A stretch of DNA of 64,000 bases, from positions 1-64,000 of the forward strand of contig JAFVBE010000014.1 in NCBI GenBank assembly GCA_017480195.1, given 5' to 3'. The position numbers and the translations under genes are program-made. Below, one piece after another: positions 54,278-63,427 of the stretch. This DNA is from Lachnospiraceae bacterium (lineage in GTDB: Bacteria; Bacillota; Clostridia; Lachnospirales; Lachnospiraceae). Position 1 is the first letter of the stretch, and every line of letters starts with the position of its first letter. The notes under the pieces were generated by a model that was given only the letters and a program-made list of their open reading frames with translations, did not search any database and had not been told where the DNA came from.

Positions 54278-55327
54278 ATGAACAAGGTTAAAGGCTGGTT
54301 AAATGAAATATTTATAGACGGACTTAGCGGTATGGCACTCGGACTTTTCTCAACACTTATAATAGGTACAATCATCGCCCAAATCGGAGAACTGATAGGC
54401 GGCGATATAGGTGCGTATCTTATCGCTATAAGTAATTTTGCAAAATCCATTACAGGTGCAGGAATCGGTGTCGGAGTAGCCGCCAAATTAAAGAGCGGAC
54501 CGCTGGTTACAGTGTCTGCAGCAGTTACGGGTATGATAGGAGCATTTCCTGCGGTACTAAGTATAGAAGCCTTCGGTCTTGGAAAGCCGGGTGAGCCGCT
54601 TGGTGCATTTGTGGCAGCCATATTTGCTATTAAATTAGGCAACTTAGTTGCAGGTAAAACCAAGGTTGATATTCTTGTCACTCCATTAGTTGCAATACTC
54701 TCAGGTGCTGCTGTAGGTATATTTGTCGGGCCTTATATATCGAAGCTTATGTCATGGCTTGGTGCACTCGTAAATGTAAATGTCGAGGCACATCCTATAA
54801 TCGGCGGAATTATCGTGTCAGTATTAATGGGTATGATACTTACACTTCCTATAAGTTCAGCGGCAATAGGAATCTCAATGGGTATATCAGGACTTGCCGC
54901 CGGTGCAGCCACCATAGGCTGCTGCTGTAATATGGTCGGCTTCGCTGTAGCAAGCTACCGTGAGAACAAGTTCGGCGGACTTATAGCTCAGGGTGTCGGA
55001 ACCTCCATGCTTCAGGTTCCTAATATACTTAAGAAGCCTCTTATCTGGCTTCCTGCCATTATCTCAAGTGCAATACTTGGTCCTATAGCCTCAGCAGTAT
55101 TAAAGATGGTCAGCACTCCTGTCGGCTCAGGTATGGGCTCAGCAGGCTTTGTAGGACAGTTCGCTGCGTATTCCGCAATGACCGAAACAGGCACAAGCGG
55201 CGGTAAAGCTATGCTTCTTATAATCATTATGCATTTTATCCTTCCTGCTGTTCTTACGCTTGCAATATCAGAGGGTATGCGCAAGCTTAAGCTTATTAAA
55301 GATGGCGATATGAAGCTTGACATATAG
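54278..55327 (+). CDS. PTS_EIIC-type sugar permease-like membrane protein
   Basis: 349 residues, about nine helices rich in Gly and Ala (GVGVAAKLKSGPLVTVSAAV, PISSAAIGISMGISGLAAG). It matches the PTS_EIIC_2 family, which resembles PTS IIC domains but is usually found without IIA or IIB partners, as here. Substrate unknown. Start codon behind AACAGGAG. Convergent with the S8 protease gene. Confidence 0.85.
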   Translation: MNKVKGWLNEIFIDGLSGMALGLFSTLIIGTIIAQIGELIGGDIGAYLIAISNFAKSITGAGIGVGVAAKLKSGPLVTVSAAVTGMIGAFPAVLSIEAFGLGKPGEPLGAFVAAIFAIKLGNLVAGKTKVDILVTPLVAILSGAAVGIFVGPYISKLMSWLGALVNVNVEAHPIIGGIIVSVLMGMILTLPISSAAIGISMGISGLAAGAATIGCCCNMVGFAVASYRENKFGGLIAQGVGTSMLQVPNILKKPLIWLPAIISSAILGPIASAVLKMVSTPVGSGMGSAGFVGQFAAYSAMTETGTSGGKAMLLIIIMHFILPAVLTLAISEGMRKLKLIKDGDMKLDI

Positions 55328-55356
55328 TATATAATCTGCACTGTGTATCTAATTAA

Positions 55357-57105
55357 TTATACATTTTCCCGTATTGCTTCAAATACACCGAATATATCAA
55401 GGACACCCCAGCCCCATGCTTCATTTGGGTATGCGATGTCCTTGCTTTCATTTGAGCCTCTTATAATCATTTGCTTTATAATTGGAGTATCAATATACGG
55501 GATGTTAAGATTTGTAAAACCCCATTCCAGTATAAGACTTGCTGCACCTGCTGTTATTGCAGCAGCTATACTTGTTCCGTCCATTCTCGAATATAGCTGT
55601 TCCTTCCCAAGCTGACTTTCAGATGTAGCAAATACCCCATACACATCTACAGCAGGAGCGCATATGTCCGGCTTGATATTACCCTTTCTCGTGTATCCCC
55701 TACTCGAATTTACATATAATGAATTGTTATAGTGGTTATATCCTGCTGCCGTTATCACCCCTCTGGAATTCCCCGGAGCACATATTGTAACATCGGGCTC
55801 TCCCCGTACAAATGTGGTGTCAGCGTTCAAAAATTCATGTATTGGAAGCCATGCATCAAAGCCCCTGTTCACACCAAGTACTGTTTCAGTAACTCCGATA
55901 GTCCATATACCATCTGAAGGAGCTTCGAACCGCATAAAAATCATTTGATCGCCCGACTGACTTTCTATAGCAACATTTTCAACATATACCTTCGTCCCCT
56001 CATACAAAAATTCTACTAAGGTACTTTCATTTTTTATGGATGATATATTGCTGAATTTTTCTCCTGTTGGTGACATTAATGTCACCTTCAATATCCCAGG
56101 CGCATTACCCCATATCTCAAGTGTAAATCCTCTATTATCAGGACCCACATATATTTCCATGTTCTCAGACATATTTATACTGCTTATCCGCCTGTCTCCC
56201 GCATAGTGTCCTCCATACCCAAGCTCATTTCCGGCAGAGCTAACGCTACAGATTCCTCGTAGGTTCTGAATTATATCGAAATACATCTCAAGATTAGTAT
56301 TACCATTATGGTCGCCACCATTTGTACCAAGTCCTATACATATAGCCATCGGTCTGCCAAGTCTCTGTGCCTCACTTAACAGGAATTTAATTCCAAGCAT
56401 AATATCGTTCTCACTATAACACTTCGCCTGTTCATTTATCAGATAAAAATCTCTTAAGTTTTTCTTAGCTTCCTTAAGCTTAACCATTATTATATCTGCC
56501 TCAGGCGCAACTCCTGTAAACTGCCCTTCAACAATATTGCCTGCTGCAACAGAAGCCAAAAATGTCCCATGTCCGTCATTATCGCGCGATGGAACTACTG
56601 AGAAAGGAGCATCATCTCTTAATGCACGATTTATATCATCTTCATAATATACCGCACCATATCCATACATTGAAGGTCCCGTACCCAAAACCGACTCATT
56701 CTGATCCCATATACTTTTTATCCTCGTAGTACCATCCTCATTTATAAATGTACTGCTTGTATAATTAATTCCTGTATCGACAAAACCTATCAGTGTATCC
56801 TTACCCGTAAGCGAAAGTCCGGTAAGCTTCCTGACTATATCAGCACCGACAACCGTGGCTACTGTCGTATCCATAAGCCCATAACACTTGGGTACAGTAT
56901 TATATCCATATGCAAAAACACGCGTACTGTCGAATTCCGATACTTTCTTATATGCAACCAAAAATTGTGAATTTATTATATTGATACAGGAAGGAGACAC
57001 CCTGCTCTGAATGTCACCCACATCATTATATTTGAATATAAAATCAAGATAATCCTCAGAATAAATATAATCAGAACATAATTCCTCTGTAATTACTTCG
57101 TCCAT
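55357..57105 (-). CDS. S8 (subtilisin-like) peptidase, Csp-type
   Basis: 582 residues. The Asp-His-Ser triad is intact: Asp near 110 (LIGFVDTGI), His near 179 (NDGHGTFLASVAAG) and Ser near 512 (DGTSIAAAITAG). An inserted jelly-roll-like domain (about residues 300-430) and lack of a signal peptide match the clostridial CspABC-like group, which processes germination enzymes or has other intracellular or spore roles. Which role applies here is unknown. Not followed by other germination genes. Confidence 0.9.
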   Translation of the reverse strand: MDEVITEELCSDYIYSEDYLDFIFKYNDVGDIQSRVSPSCINIINSQFLVAYKKVSEFDSTRVFAYGYNTVPKCYGLMDTTVATVVGADIVRKLTGLSLTGKDTLIGFVDTGINYTSSTFINEDGTTRIKSIWDQNESVLGTGPSMYGYGAVYYEDDINRALRDDAPFSVVPSRDNDGHGTFLASVAAGNIVEGQFTGVAPEADIIMVKLKEAKKNLRDFYLINEQAKCYSENDIMLGIKFLLSEAQRLGRPMAICIGLGTNGGDHNGNTNLEMYFDIIQNLRGICSVSSAGNELGYGGHYAGDRRISSINMSENMEIYVGPDNRGFTLEIWGNAPGILKVTLMSPTGEKFSNISSIKNESTLVEFLYEGTKVYVENVAIESQSGDQMIFMRFEAPSDGIWTIGVTETVLGVNRGFDAWLPIHEFLNADTTFVRGEPDVTICAPGNSRGVITAAGYNHYNNSLYVNSSRGYTRKGNIKPDICAPAVDVYGVFATSESQLGKEQLYSRMDGTSIAAAITAGAASLILEWGFTNLNIPYIDTPIIKQMIIRGSNESKDIAYPNEAWGWGVLDIFGVFEAIRENV

Positions 57106-57164
57106 AAAATACCTGCCGATTGGCTCTTATAGAAATATATGCAGAAAAAGCGAAATCAATACGC

Positions 57165-57460
57165 ACAAAGATGAATAGATTTAAGCAGGCTGCTACGCAA
57201 CTTGCAATCAATTTACTAAATCAGTAAACTTGAATTCTTTACGCTCTGCACGAAACAGACAACTCGCTTCGCTCAGACAGTCTGTTTCTGAGCGAGCCTA
57301 CGCGTTCCTCTGAGCCAAGCATTCTTGCTTGCAAGAATATTTGGCGAAGAGCGCGATATCGAGTGATGAAATCACGAGATACGCGAATTCTCGTTTCTGA
57401 TTTTACATAAATTGTGCAAATTGTTGCTTTAGCAGCCTGCTTAAATCTATCCATCCTTGT
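57165..57460. repeat. Structured repeat element, copy B
   Basis: Same family as 22758-23042. Outer arms ATAGATTTAAGCAGGCTGCT... (57175-57195) pair with 57430-57450 over 21 bp, extended outward by GATG/CATC and GCACAA/TTGTGC with two A-C mismatches. Stem S1 is GAAACAGAC (57252-57260) with GTCTGTTTC (57280-57288), three base pairs changed relative to copy A. CGCTCAG (57270-57276) and CTGAGCG (57288-57294) can also pair. The core 57298-57392 is identical to copy A. It fills the gap 57106-57541; open frames across it are not credible genes. Confidence 0.85.
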
Positions 57461-57485
57461 GCTATCTAAGTTTTCACCACATAAT

Positions 57486-57532
57486 AAAAATCGGCAGACT
57501 AATTAGTGCAAGCACATAATCTACCGATTTTT
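57486..57532 (-). terminator. Terminator of the small hypothetical gene
   Basis: AAAAATCGG-N-AGA pairs with TCT-N-CCGATTTTT; on the minus strand the stem ends in T5. Confidence 0.7.
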
Positions 57533-57541
57533 ATTCATATC

Positions 57542-57745
57542 TTATAGGTCACACAGCGATTCATTTTTTATTTTGCCGGTTGCCCAAGGACTGCCGACAT
57601 CGCATCTGCCGTGATGATATCTTTCAGCTACTTCTCCACTGTCTAAGTCATCAGACATCTGGAGATTAATTCTATTGATACCGTCTGCTCCCATTTTGCT
57701 GTCAAGCAGTTCAATTATATTCTCTATATCTTCATAGTTCTCCAT
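57542..57745 (-). CDS. Small conserved hypothetical protein
   Basis: 67 residues, acidic N-terminal half (ENYEDIENIIELLDSKMG), then a motif-like stretch YHHGRCDVGSPWATG with one Cys and two His that could bind metal. GGAGG precedes the ATG and a terminator follows, supporting a real gene. No family name is known to me. Confidence 0.6.
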   Translation of the reverse strand: MENYEDIENIIELLDSKMGADGINRINLQMSDDLDSGEVAERYHHGRCDVGSPWATGKIKNESLCDL

Positions 57746-57829
57746 AGCATAACCTCCATTTCATATAATTACATTTTATCAGTCTGTATGACAGTGTTAT
57801 CTGACAAGTCATCTTAATACCATAACAGA

Positions 57830-58816
57830 TTAGAGAAGATGCGCTCTTAAATCCTCACCACTCTTAGGACTGAGATATGCAGGTGCTATATCGAATACTG
57901 TCTTACAGCCACTCACGCCTTCCTTGTTAAGACGATATGCTGCCCTTGCATATGCAACAAGAACTGAGGAAGTAAATTCAGGATTGGAATCAAGCTTTAA
58001 GCTGTATTCGATAACATGATTGTTCTCAAGATTCCAGCCTGTCTTACCTGAACGGATAACAAATCCGCCATGTGGTATTCCGCTGTGACTTGCCTTAAGC
58101 TCTTCCTCACTTATAAAGTGAACTGTTGTATCATAATCAGCAAAGTAGTTTGGCATTGTCTTAATTTCATTTTCTACCTTTGCCGCATCTGCGCCATCTT
58201 CAAGTACAACAAAGCATTCTCTGGTATGCTTCTGTCTTGTAGTAAGTTCAGGATTCTTGCCTGCTCTAACAGCCTCAAGAGCTGAATCCACAGGAATTGT
58301 GTACTGCTTTGCATCCTTAACACCCTCAATTCTTCTTATGGCATCCGAGTGTCCCTGACTTACGCCCTTGCCCCAGAAAGTATAGTCTGCACCGTCAGGA
58401 AGGATTGCGTTTGCATATAATCTGTTAAGTGAGAACATACCCGGATCCCAACCTACAGAGATTATTCCAACCTTACCCGCTGACTTTGCAGATGCATCAA
58501 CATTTGCAAAATGCTCCGGAACTCTTGCATGTGTATCAAAGCTGTCAATAACATTGAAATACTTAGCATACTCCGGTGTCTGCTTTGGAAGGTCGGTAGC
58601 ACTTCCTCCACAGAGAATAAGTACATCAATCTTGTCCTTCCACTCAGTTACTGTATCAGCCGCACATACGCTCACACCCTCTGTAAGAATTTTTACCGTC
58701 TCCGGATTTCTTCTTGTAAATACAGCAACCAGCTCGAGGTCATCATTTTGCTTAATCGCACATTCGATACCACGTCCCAAGTTACCATATCCCATAATAC
58801 CAATTCTAATACTCAT
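57830..58816 (-). CDS. ddh: meso-Diaminopimelate dehydrogenase
   Basis: 328 residues. NADP-binding GIMGYGNLGRGIECAIK at the N-terminus, VLILCGGSATDLP, SVGWDPGMFSLNRLYA and SQGHSDAIRRIEGVKDA in the substrate domain. It makes meso-diaminopimelate in one step from tetrahydrodipicolinate with NADPH and ammonia, feeding wall and lysine synthesis. A dispersed repeat copy lies 45 bp upstream. Confidence 0.96.
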   Translation of the reverse strand: MSIRIGIMGYGNLGRGIECAIKQNDDLELVAVFTRRNPETVKILTEGVSVCAADTVTEWKDKIDVLILCGGSATDLPKQTPEYAKYFNVIDSFDTHARVPEHFANVDASAKSAGKVGIISVGWDPGMFSLNRLYANAILPDGADYTFWGKGVSQGHSDAIRRIEGVKDAKQYTIPVDSALEAVRAGKNPELTTRQKHTRECFVVLEDGADAAKVENEIKTMPNYFADYDTTVHFISEEELKASHSGIPHGGFVIRSGKTGWNLENNHVIEYSLKLDSNPEFTSSVLVAYARAAYRLNKEGVSGCKTVFDIAPAYLSPKSGEDLRAHLL

Positions 58817-58860
58817 TTCTTTTTTCTCCCTAGTTTATAAATTTGATATAATGAGCTTTG

Positions 58861-58925
58861 TGTCGATGTGAACTTTTGTACATCGACATAAAGCGAAAAC
58901 ACATCGAGCCGACAGGCGAGATGAT
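58861..58925 (-). repeat. Dispersed composite repeat, copy 2
   Basis: TGTCGATGT (58861-58869) pairs perfectly with ACATCGACA (58879-58887); then follows the arm CATCGAGCCGACAGGCGAGA. The reverse complement aligns along its length with 8106-8168. It lies between ddh and the upstream MATE gene. Confidence 0.7.
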
Positions 58926-58992
58926 ACAATTAATATAAAACATAACCATTAAAATATCAATAACATTATGATTACTTTTTTCTATAATCTCG

Positions 58993-60357
58993 CTATTCAA
59001 CCAGGTTTGTGATCCAGATTCCTTTTTTAATAAGCACATAGCCTACCACGACCTTAATTATATCAAGCGCCTGAATAGTCGCATATATCCAAAGTATCGG
59101 AAGTCCTGTAAATGTACATATGATATATGCCACAGGAACAGACACTACCCATGAAAATCCGCTATCAAACAAAAATGTAATTACCGTCTTACCGCCCGAA
59201 CGAAGCGTGAAATACAGCGTATTTAAAAAGCCCTGTATCGGGAAAAATAATGCAGTGATTATTATAAATTTTGTCGCATAATCTCTGACCAGATCCGTAG
59301 TATTGTAAATCTTCGGGAAAACTCCCGAAATAGATACCAATATTATTGTAAGAAGCACACATACGGCACTCGTAAACCACATCAGCTTAACGGAATTTTT
59401 CTTCGCCTTTTCATACTCAGACGCACCAAGCTGCTGACCGATGATAATACCGACAGCACTTCCCAAAGTAACAAAAACCACATTTAAAAGGTTGCATATT
59501 GCATTTGATATATTAAGTCCTGCGATTACATCCAGACTGCGTTTGGAATAAATCTGTGTAAGAACTGCAAGACCTCCTGCCCACAGGAATTCATTTATGA
59601 ATATCGGAAAACTCTTAGGCAAAACCTTCTTAGTCATATCGACAGGCACCTTCAAGGTCTTATATATTCCTTTTAGGAAGATATGTATATCTCTTCTTTT
59701 ATGCGACCATATAACTACAACACTCATCTCTACAAATCTTGAAATAACTGTTGCAATCGCTGCACCTCTTACCTCTAATCTTGGCAATCCGAATTTGCCA
59801 TATATCAGAAGATAATTAAATAGTACATCAACCACGACGGACGCTATACCTGCCACCATAGGCTTGACACTCTCATCTGTCTCACGCAGGCTTCCTGCAT
59901 ATATTTGTGTAATCGTAAACGGCAAAAAACCTATAAGCATAATATCCAGATATTGCCTGCTGTATTTAAGTGTAAGCATAGGGTCTATGTCACTTCCCTC
60001 ACCGGCCAGATATCGCCTTATCAGTGCATCTCCTGCGAAAACAAACACCAAAATACCCGCTATCGCACAGAAAAGTCCTATCCAAAATTTCAATCTGAAT
60101 ATTCCCTTGACACCTTCGGTATCTCCATGACCGTAGTATTGCGCTCCATATATTCCGGGACCTGACAGACCTCCGAATATCGCAAGATTAAACACAAATA
60201 TCAGCTGTCCCGCTATCGAAACAGCTGTTATACTCTCAGTTCCAAGACTGCCTACCATTATATTGTCCACAAGCCCTACCGCATTGGTAATTCCGTTCTG
60301 AATCATCATCGGAACTGCAAGCTTTAGAGCCTTTTTATATATACTGTTATTCTTCAT
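58993..60357 (-). CDS. MATE family efflux transporter
   Basis: 454 residues, twelve predicted helices. The N-terminal signature is KLAVPMMIQNGITNAVGLVD; the halves are linked around VVDVLFNYLLIYGKFGLP. A Na+ or H+ coupled exporter, substrate unknown. This is the third MATE gene in the window and diverges from the other two. Monocistronic. Confidence 0.92.
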   Translation of the reverse strand: MKNNSIYKKALKLAVPMMIQNGITNAVGLVDNIMVGSLGTESITAVSIAGQLIFVFNLAIFGGLSGPGIYGAQYYGHGDTEGVKGIFRLKFWIGLFCAIAGILVFVFAGDALIRRYLAGEGSDIDPMLTLKYSRQYLDIMLIGFLPFTITQIYAGSLRETDESVKPMVAGIASVVVDVLFNYLLIYGKFGLPRLEVRGAAIATVISRFVEMSVVVIWSHKRRDIHIFLKGIYKTLKVPVDMTKKVLPKSFPIFINEFLWAGGLAVLTQIYSKRSLDVIAGLNISNAICNLLNVVFVTLGSAVGIIIGQQLGASEYEKAKKNSVKLMWFTSAVCVLLTIILVSISGVFPKIYNTTDLVRDYATKFIIITALFFPIQGFLNTLYFTLRSGGKTVITFLFDSGFSWVVSVPVAYIICTFTGLPILWIYATIQALDIIKVVVGYVLIKKGIWITNLVE

Positions 60358-60426
60358 AATTTCAACCTTTAGTTCTCACAAATATATTGCTACAAATAAT
60401 AACAAAGAAAATGATTTTGTCAAGCT

Positions 60427-61428
60427 TTACTTCACAAGCTTTATCACAACAAGCTCCGGATAATTATTTATACGAAGTGGAATCACGCTGTTACCAAGTC
60501 CTCTGCTGATAATCATTGTAGTATCTTTATAAGTATGCTCTCCCTCATAAAGTTCGGGGAAGAATTCAAATTCCGGTGATACAAAGCCGCCCTTGCCCGG
60601 AACAACAAACTGTCCGCCATGCACATGTCCCGTTATAACCAGGTCCATACCACATGCCACATAATTATCATAATATGCCGGCTCATGTGCCAGGAGTATC
60701 TTAAGCTTATCCTTCTGCATATTCTGAGAAAGCTCCTCTAATTTGCCACTACCAAGCTCATCATCCGAAAGTCCTATCAGATAATACTCATCATCTATGT
60801 AAGCAGTCTCATTGTCTATAAAATTTATACCCTCATTTATTATATCCTCATAGAACGAATTTATCTTATCAGGCTTTTTTTGTTCAAGCCATTTTTCATG
60901 ATTACCTGTTATATAATATACAGGTGCTATCTCATTAGCCTGCTTCATAAAGCTAAGTGCCCTTTTGTAATTTGCATGTGACGAGTCAACCACATCTCCT
61001 GTCACAACGATAATATCAGGATTACATTTTTCAATTTCATCTATCAGCCTGCTCTCATCAAATCCAAAATACTGGTTATGCAAATCTGAAACCTGAACTA
61101 TCGTATATCCGTTTAAATCGTCGCCTATCTTTTCATTCTGATAGGTATACTCCGTAATAACTATATGATGATTCTGATGAAATCCCCATATAATAAGCCC
61201 CGTCCATATCACAAGGAATATCGGAACAGTTATATAAAACTTTTTCTTTTTGGTTTTATGATGAAATACATACATCCCAAGAAATGCACCTAATGAACCG
61301 CCGATTATGGCTACAAATATAAGTGTCTTCTCCGGTATTCGGTATTTATCCTTGATGGCTTTTTTCTTATCTATACCATATAGTATAAAGGCTATTAAGT
61401 TAATCATTATAAAATAGACTATCAGCAT
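60427..61428 (-). CDS. DUF1294-metallophosphoesterase fusion
   Basis: 333 residues from the ATG behind AGGGAG; the longer frame begins with an unsupported TTG. Residues 1-100 contain a DUF1294-like membrane module (YGIDKKKAIKDKYRIPEKTL, GGSLGAFLGMYVFHHKT), then one more helix. The rest is a calcineurin-like phosphoesterase: VQVSDLHN, VVTGDVVDSSHANY, ITGNHE, LLAHEP, VITGHVHGGQFV. It probably hydrolyses a phosphoester at the outer or inner membrane face; YkuE-type enzymes are the nearest named relatives. DUF1294 is normally a free small protein. Confidence 0.88.
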   Translation of the reverse strand: MLIVYFIMINLIAFILYGIDKKKAIKDKYRIPEKTLIFVAIIGGSLGAFLGMYVFHHKTKKKKFYITVPIFLVIWTGLIIWGFHQNHHIVITEYTYQNEKIGDDLNGYTIVQVSDLHNQYFGFDESRLIDEIEKCNPDIIVVTGDVVDSSHANYKRALSFMKQANEIAPVYYITGNHEKWLEQKKPDKINSFYEDIINEGINFIDNETAYIDDEYYLIGLSDDELGSGKLEELSQNMQKDKLKILLAHEPAYYDNYVACGMDLVITGHVHGGQFVVPGKGGFVSPEFEFFPELYEGEHTYKDTTMIISRGLGNSVIPLRINNYPELVVIKLVK

Positions 61429-61495
61429 ATTCTCCCTACTCAAATCAATTATAATAAAACCTAATTAATTCCCCTATAAATCTTAATCCTGTGAT

Positions 61496-62260
61496 TTACT
61501 TCGTATAAGTCTTTATTTTATCCACCAGCTTAGCCTGTACCAGATACCTCTCAGGATCATAGTTCGTACATGTGGACAGTGTTATAATCCTATCATCCGT
61601 AGTAAGCGTATCAACATCACGATAAATTCCGTTGCCATAGTTTTTAACCATATCAAGATATTCCTGATACCCCTCCTCAGTCTCAAAATCATACGCCGCT
61701 AAGATAAGCACATCCGTGAAGACATAAGCTCCAAAAATCTGATATGTCAGCATATATTCAGGAGTATAGATATATATGTACTCATTTTGATTAAAGAATT
61801 CCTCTTCACGAAACTGATGTAAGTCGTGGAATCCATCACCGTTTCTCATATTGTGTCCGTAAATCACTGTATTGTAGTCGTCAAAGTCCTCGCTGTTAAG
61901 TCTCTGCGTGTATATACAACCCGGATATCCGGAGCTTCCGTCAAGATTATGGTCAAGGTAATAATCCTCCGGCTGTTCCTCATCGCTTTGCAAAATCGGA
62001 TAAGATATATTTGTGTCAGGTATTACAATATACGCATAGACATTTTCATCCTGTTCCCACAATGAAGTAAAATCTATAGGATTCTCAATCATAGGTTCTT
62101 CTGTGGTCAGTTCTTCCGTAGTTGTCAGCTCTGTTGTTATGACCTCTGTTGTCTCCTGCTTAATCTCCGTCGTCTCTTCTACATCAGATTTCTTGCCACA
62201 TGATGATAATATTAAAATTGATATAATGATAAAATATGTTATATACTTCTTTAGTTTCAT
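61496..62260 (-). CDS. srtB: Class B sortase with lipoprotein-type signal
   Basis: 254 residues. The N-terminus has a signal helix and a lipobox-like LILSSCG (Cys 21), then a Thr/Glu-rich linker (about residues 28-58). The sortase B core follows with catalytic His (VIYGHNMRNGDGFHDL), Cys (ITLSTCTNYD) and Arg (PERYLV). Sortases cleave a sorting motif and attach proteins to wall peptide. Class B enzymes usually have a plain membrane anchor, so a lipid anchor is unusual. No substrate with a sorting motif was seen nearby. It is 11 bp after the ABC permease gene. Confidence 0.9.
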   Translation of the reverse strand: MKLKKYITYFIIISILILSSCGKKSDVEETTEIKQETTEVITTELTTTEELTTEEPMIENPIDFTSLWEQDENVYAYIVIPDTNISYPILQSDEEQPEDYYLDHNLDGSSGYPGCIYTQRLNSEDFDDYNTVIYGHNMRNGDGFHDLHQFREEEFFNQNEYIYIYTPEYMLTYQIFGAYVFTDVLILAAYDFETEEGYQEYLDMVKNYGNGIYRDVDTLTTDDRIITLSTCTNYDPERYLVQAKLVDKIKTYTK

Positions 62261-62271
62261 TTTACATTTCC

Positions 62272-63423
62272 TTAGTTTTCCAGCATAATACTTTTAACAG
62301 ATACTCTACGAAGCTTATTTGCGTAACTCTGCATAATAACCTCATAAGCAATTATAAACATAACCAAAGAAATTGCAAGTGCTTTGAAGTCAAAATTATA
62401 TTCCGGCATCTCTTCAAGATCAGCAAAAACAATATCAACCATAATCTTAAGCAGAACATACTGGTACACGCTGCCTATGGCAAAGCCTATATAAGCAATC
62501 GGTCTGTAACCGCCCAATATGGCTTTGTTCAAAGCCGAATCCTCATATCCGAATACCCGCATCATAGCTATAGTTTTGGCATTTGCACTTACAACACTTG
62601 AAAGAGCCAGAAACAGCGTTACAAATGCAAGTATAAGTCCAATGCTTACCATCATAACAGCCATAGTTCTGCTTGACAGCTCATCCATAGACATCGACAT
62701 CTGTGTCATGGCAGAAAAGCAGAATGTTCCAAATCCTATCAGGAATACAAGCGTCTTCCTGCCTCGCAACGTGCTTGCTCTTAAGTCTTCCAAAAAAGAA
62801 ATATCCTTATCTTCATTATCATTTTTTTTATTTTTATTAACCTTTATATCACGCTTTTCTCTTATCAAATCAAGTACAGGTGTCTTAAGCTTATGATAAG
62901 CATACAGTATTGAGATTATCGCAAAAAATACTGTAGGTACTACAACCAATGTAAATAAAATTATAATATGAAAATGCACCTTGAAGTCAGGCAGATATCC
63001 GGTATTATTCTGTACTTCGTAAAATCTCGGAAGATAAAAAAAGCCTGCCATATATCCAATCAGACATCCTAAGAACACGCTTAATCCAAACACCCAGAAA
63101 TGCTTTGCCACACTTAAATCAGAATATCCGAGTGCCTTTAATACCCCAAGCTCCTTACTATGTGTGTCCACATAATTCTTGATATAAAATATAAGCATTA
63201 TGACCGAAGTTATAGCAAGACATCCTCCGCTTACGGCACTTACAACCTTTCCTGTCATAACCTGTGCATCATATAGAATACGTCCCTGTTCCGATACTAT
63301 CTCATCCCTGATAGATACAATATCTGTGTTATAGCTTAAAAATAATGTACATACAAATACAGCACATACAGTAATAACCGATATACTTATCAATTTAATT
63401 GAATCCTTTATCCCAACTACCAT
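62272..63423 (-). CDS. ABC transporter permease, FtsX family
   Basis: 383 residues. Two FtsX-type units: helices around AVFVCTLFLSYNTDIVS and SGGCLAITSVIMLIFYIKNY with HSKELGVLKALGYS, and a second set with TIAMMRVFGYEDSALNKA. A compact permease related to the BceB/MacB type. Together with the ATPase encoded 4 bp upstream it forms an exporter or mechanotransmission complex. Confidence 0.85.
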   Translation of the reverse strand: MVVGIKDSIKLISISVITVCAVFVCTLFLSYNTDIVSIRDEIVSEQGRILYDAQVMTGKVVSAVSGGCLAITSVIMLIFYIKNYVDTHSKELGVLKALGYSDLSVAKHFWVFGLSVFLGCLIGYMAGFFYLPRFYEVQNNTGYLPDFKVHFHIIILFTLVVVPTVFFAIISILYAYHKLKTPVLDLIREKRDIKVNKNKKNDNEDKDISFLEDLRASTLRGRKTLVFLIGFGTFCFSAMTQMSMSMDELSSRTMAVMMVSIGLILAFVTLFLALSSVVSANAKTIAMMRVFGYEDSALNKAILGGYRPIAYIGFAIGSVYQYVLLKIMVDIVFADLEEMPEYNFDFKALAISLVMFIIAYEVIMQSYANKLRRVSVKSIMLEN

Positions 63424-63427
63424 ATAA

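Noticed and set aside
57239-57454. Open frame over structured repeat copy B
   Set aside because: It arises from the repeat itself, has no ribosome site, and copy A does not keep it open.
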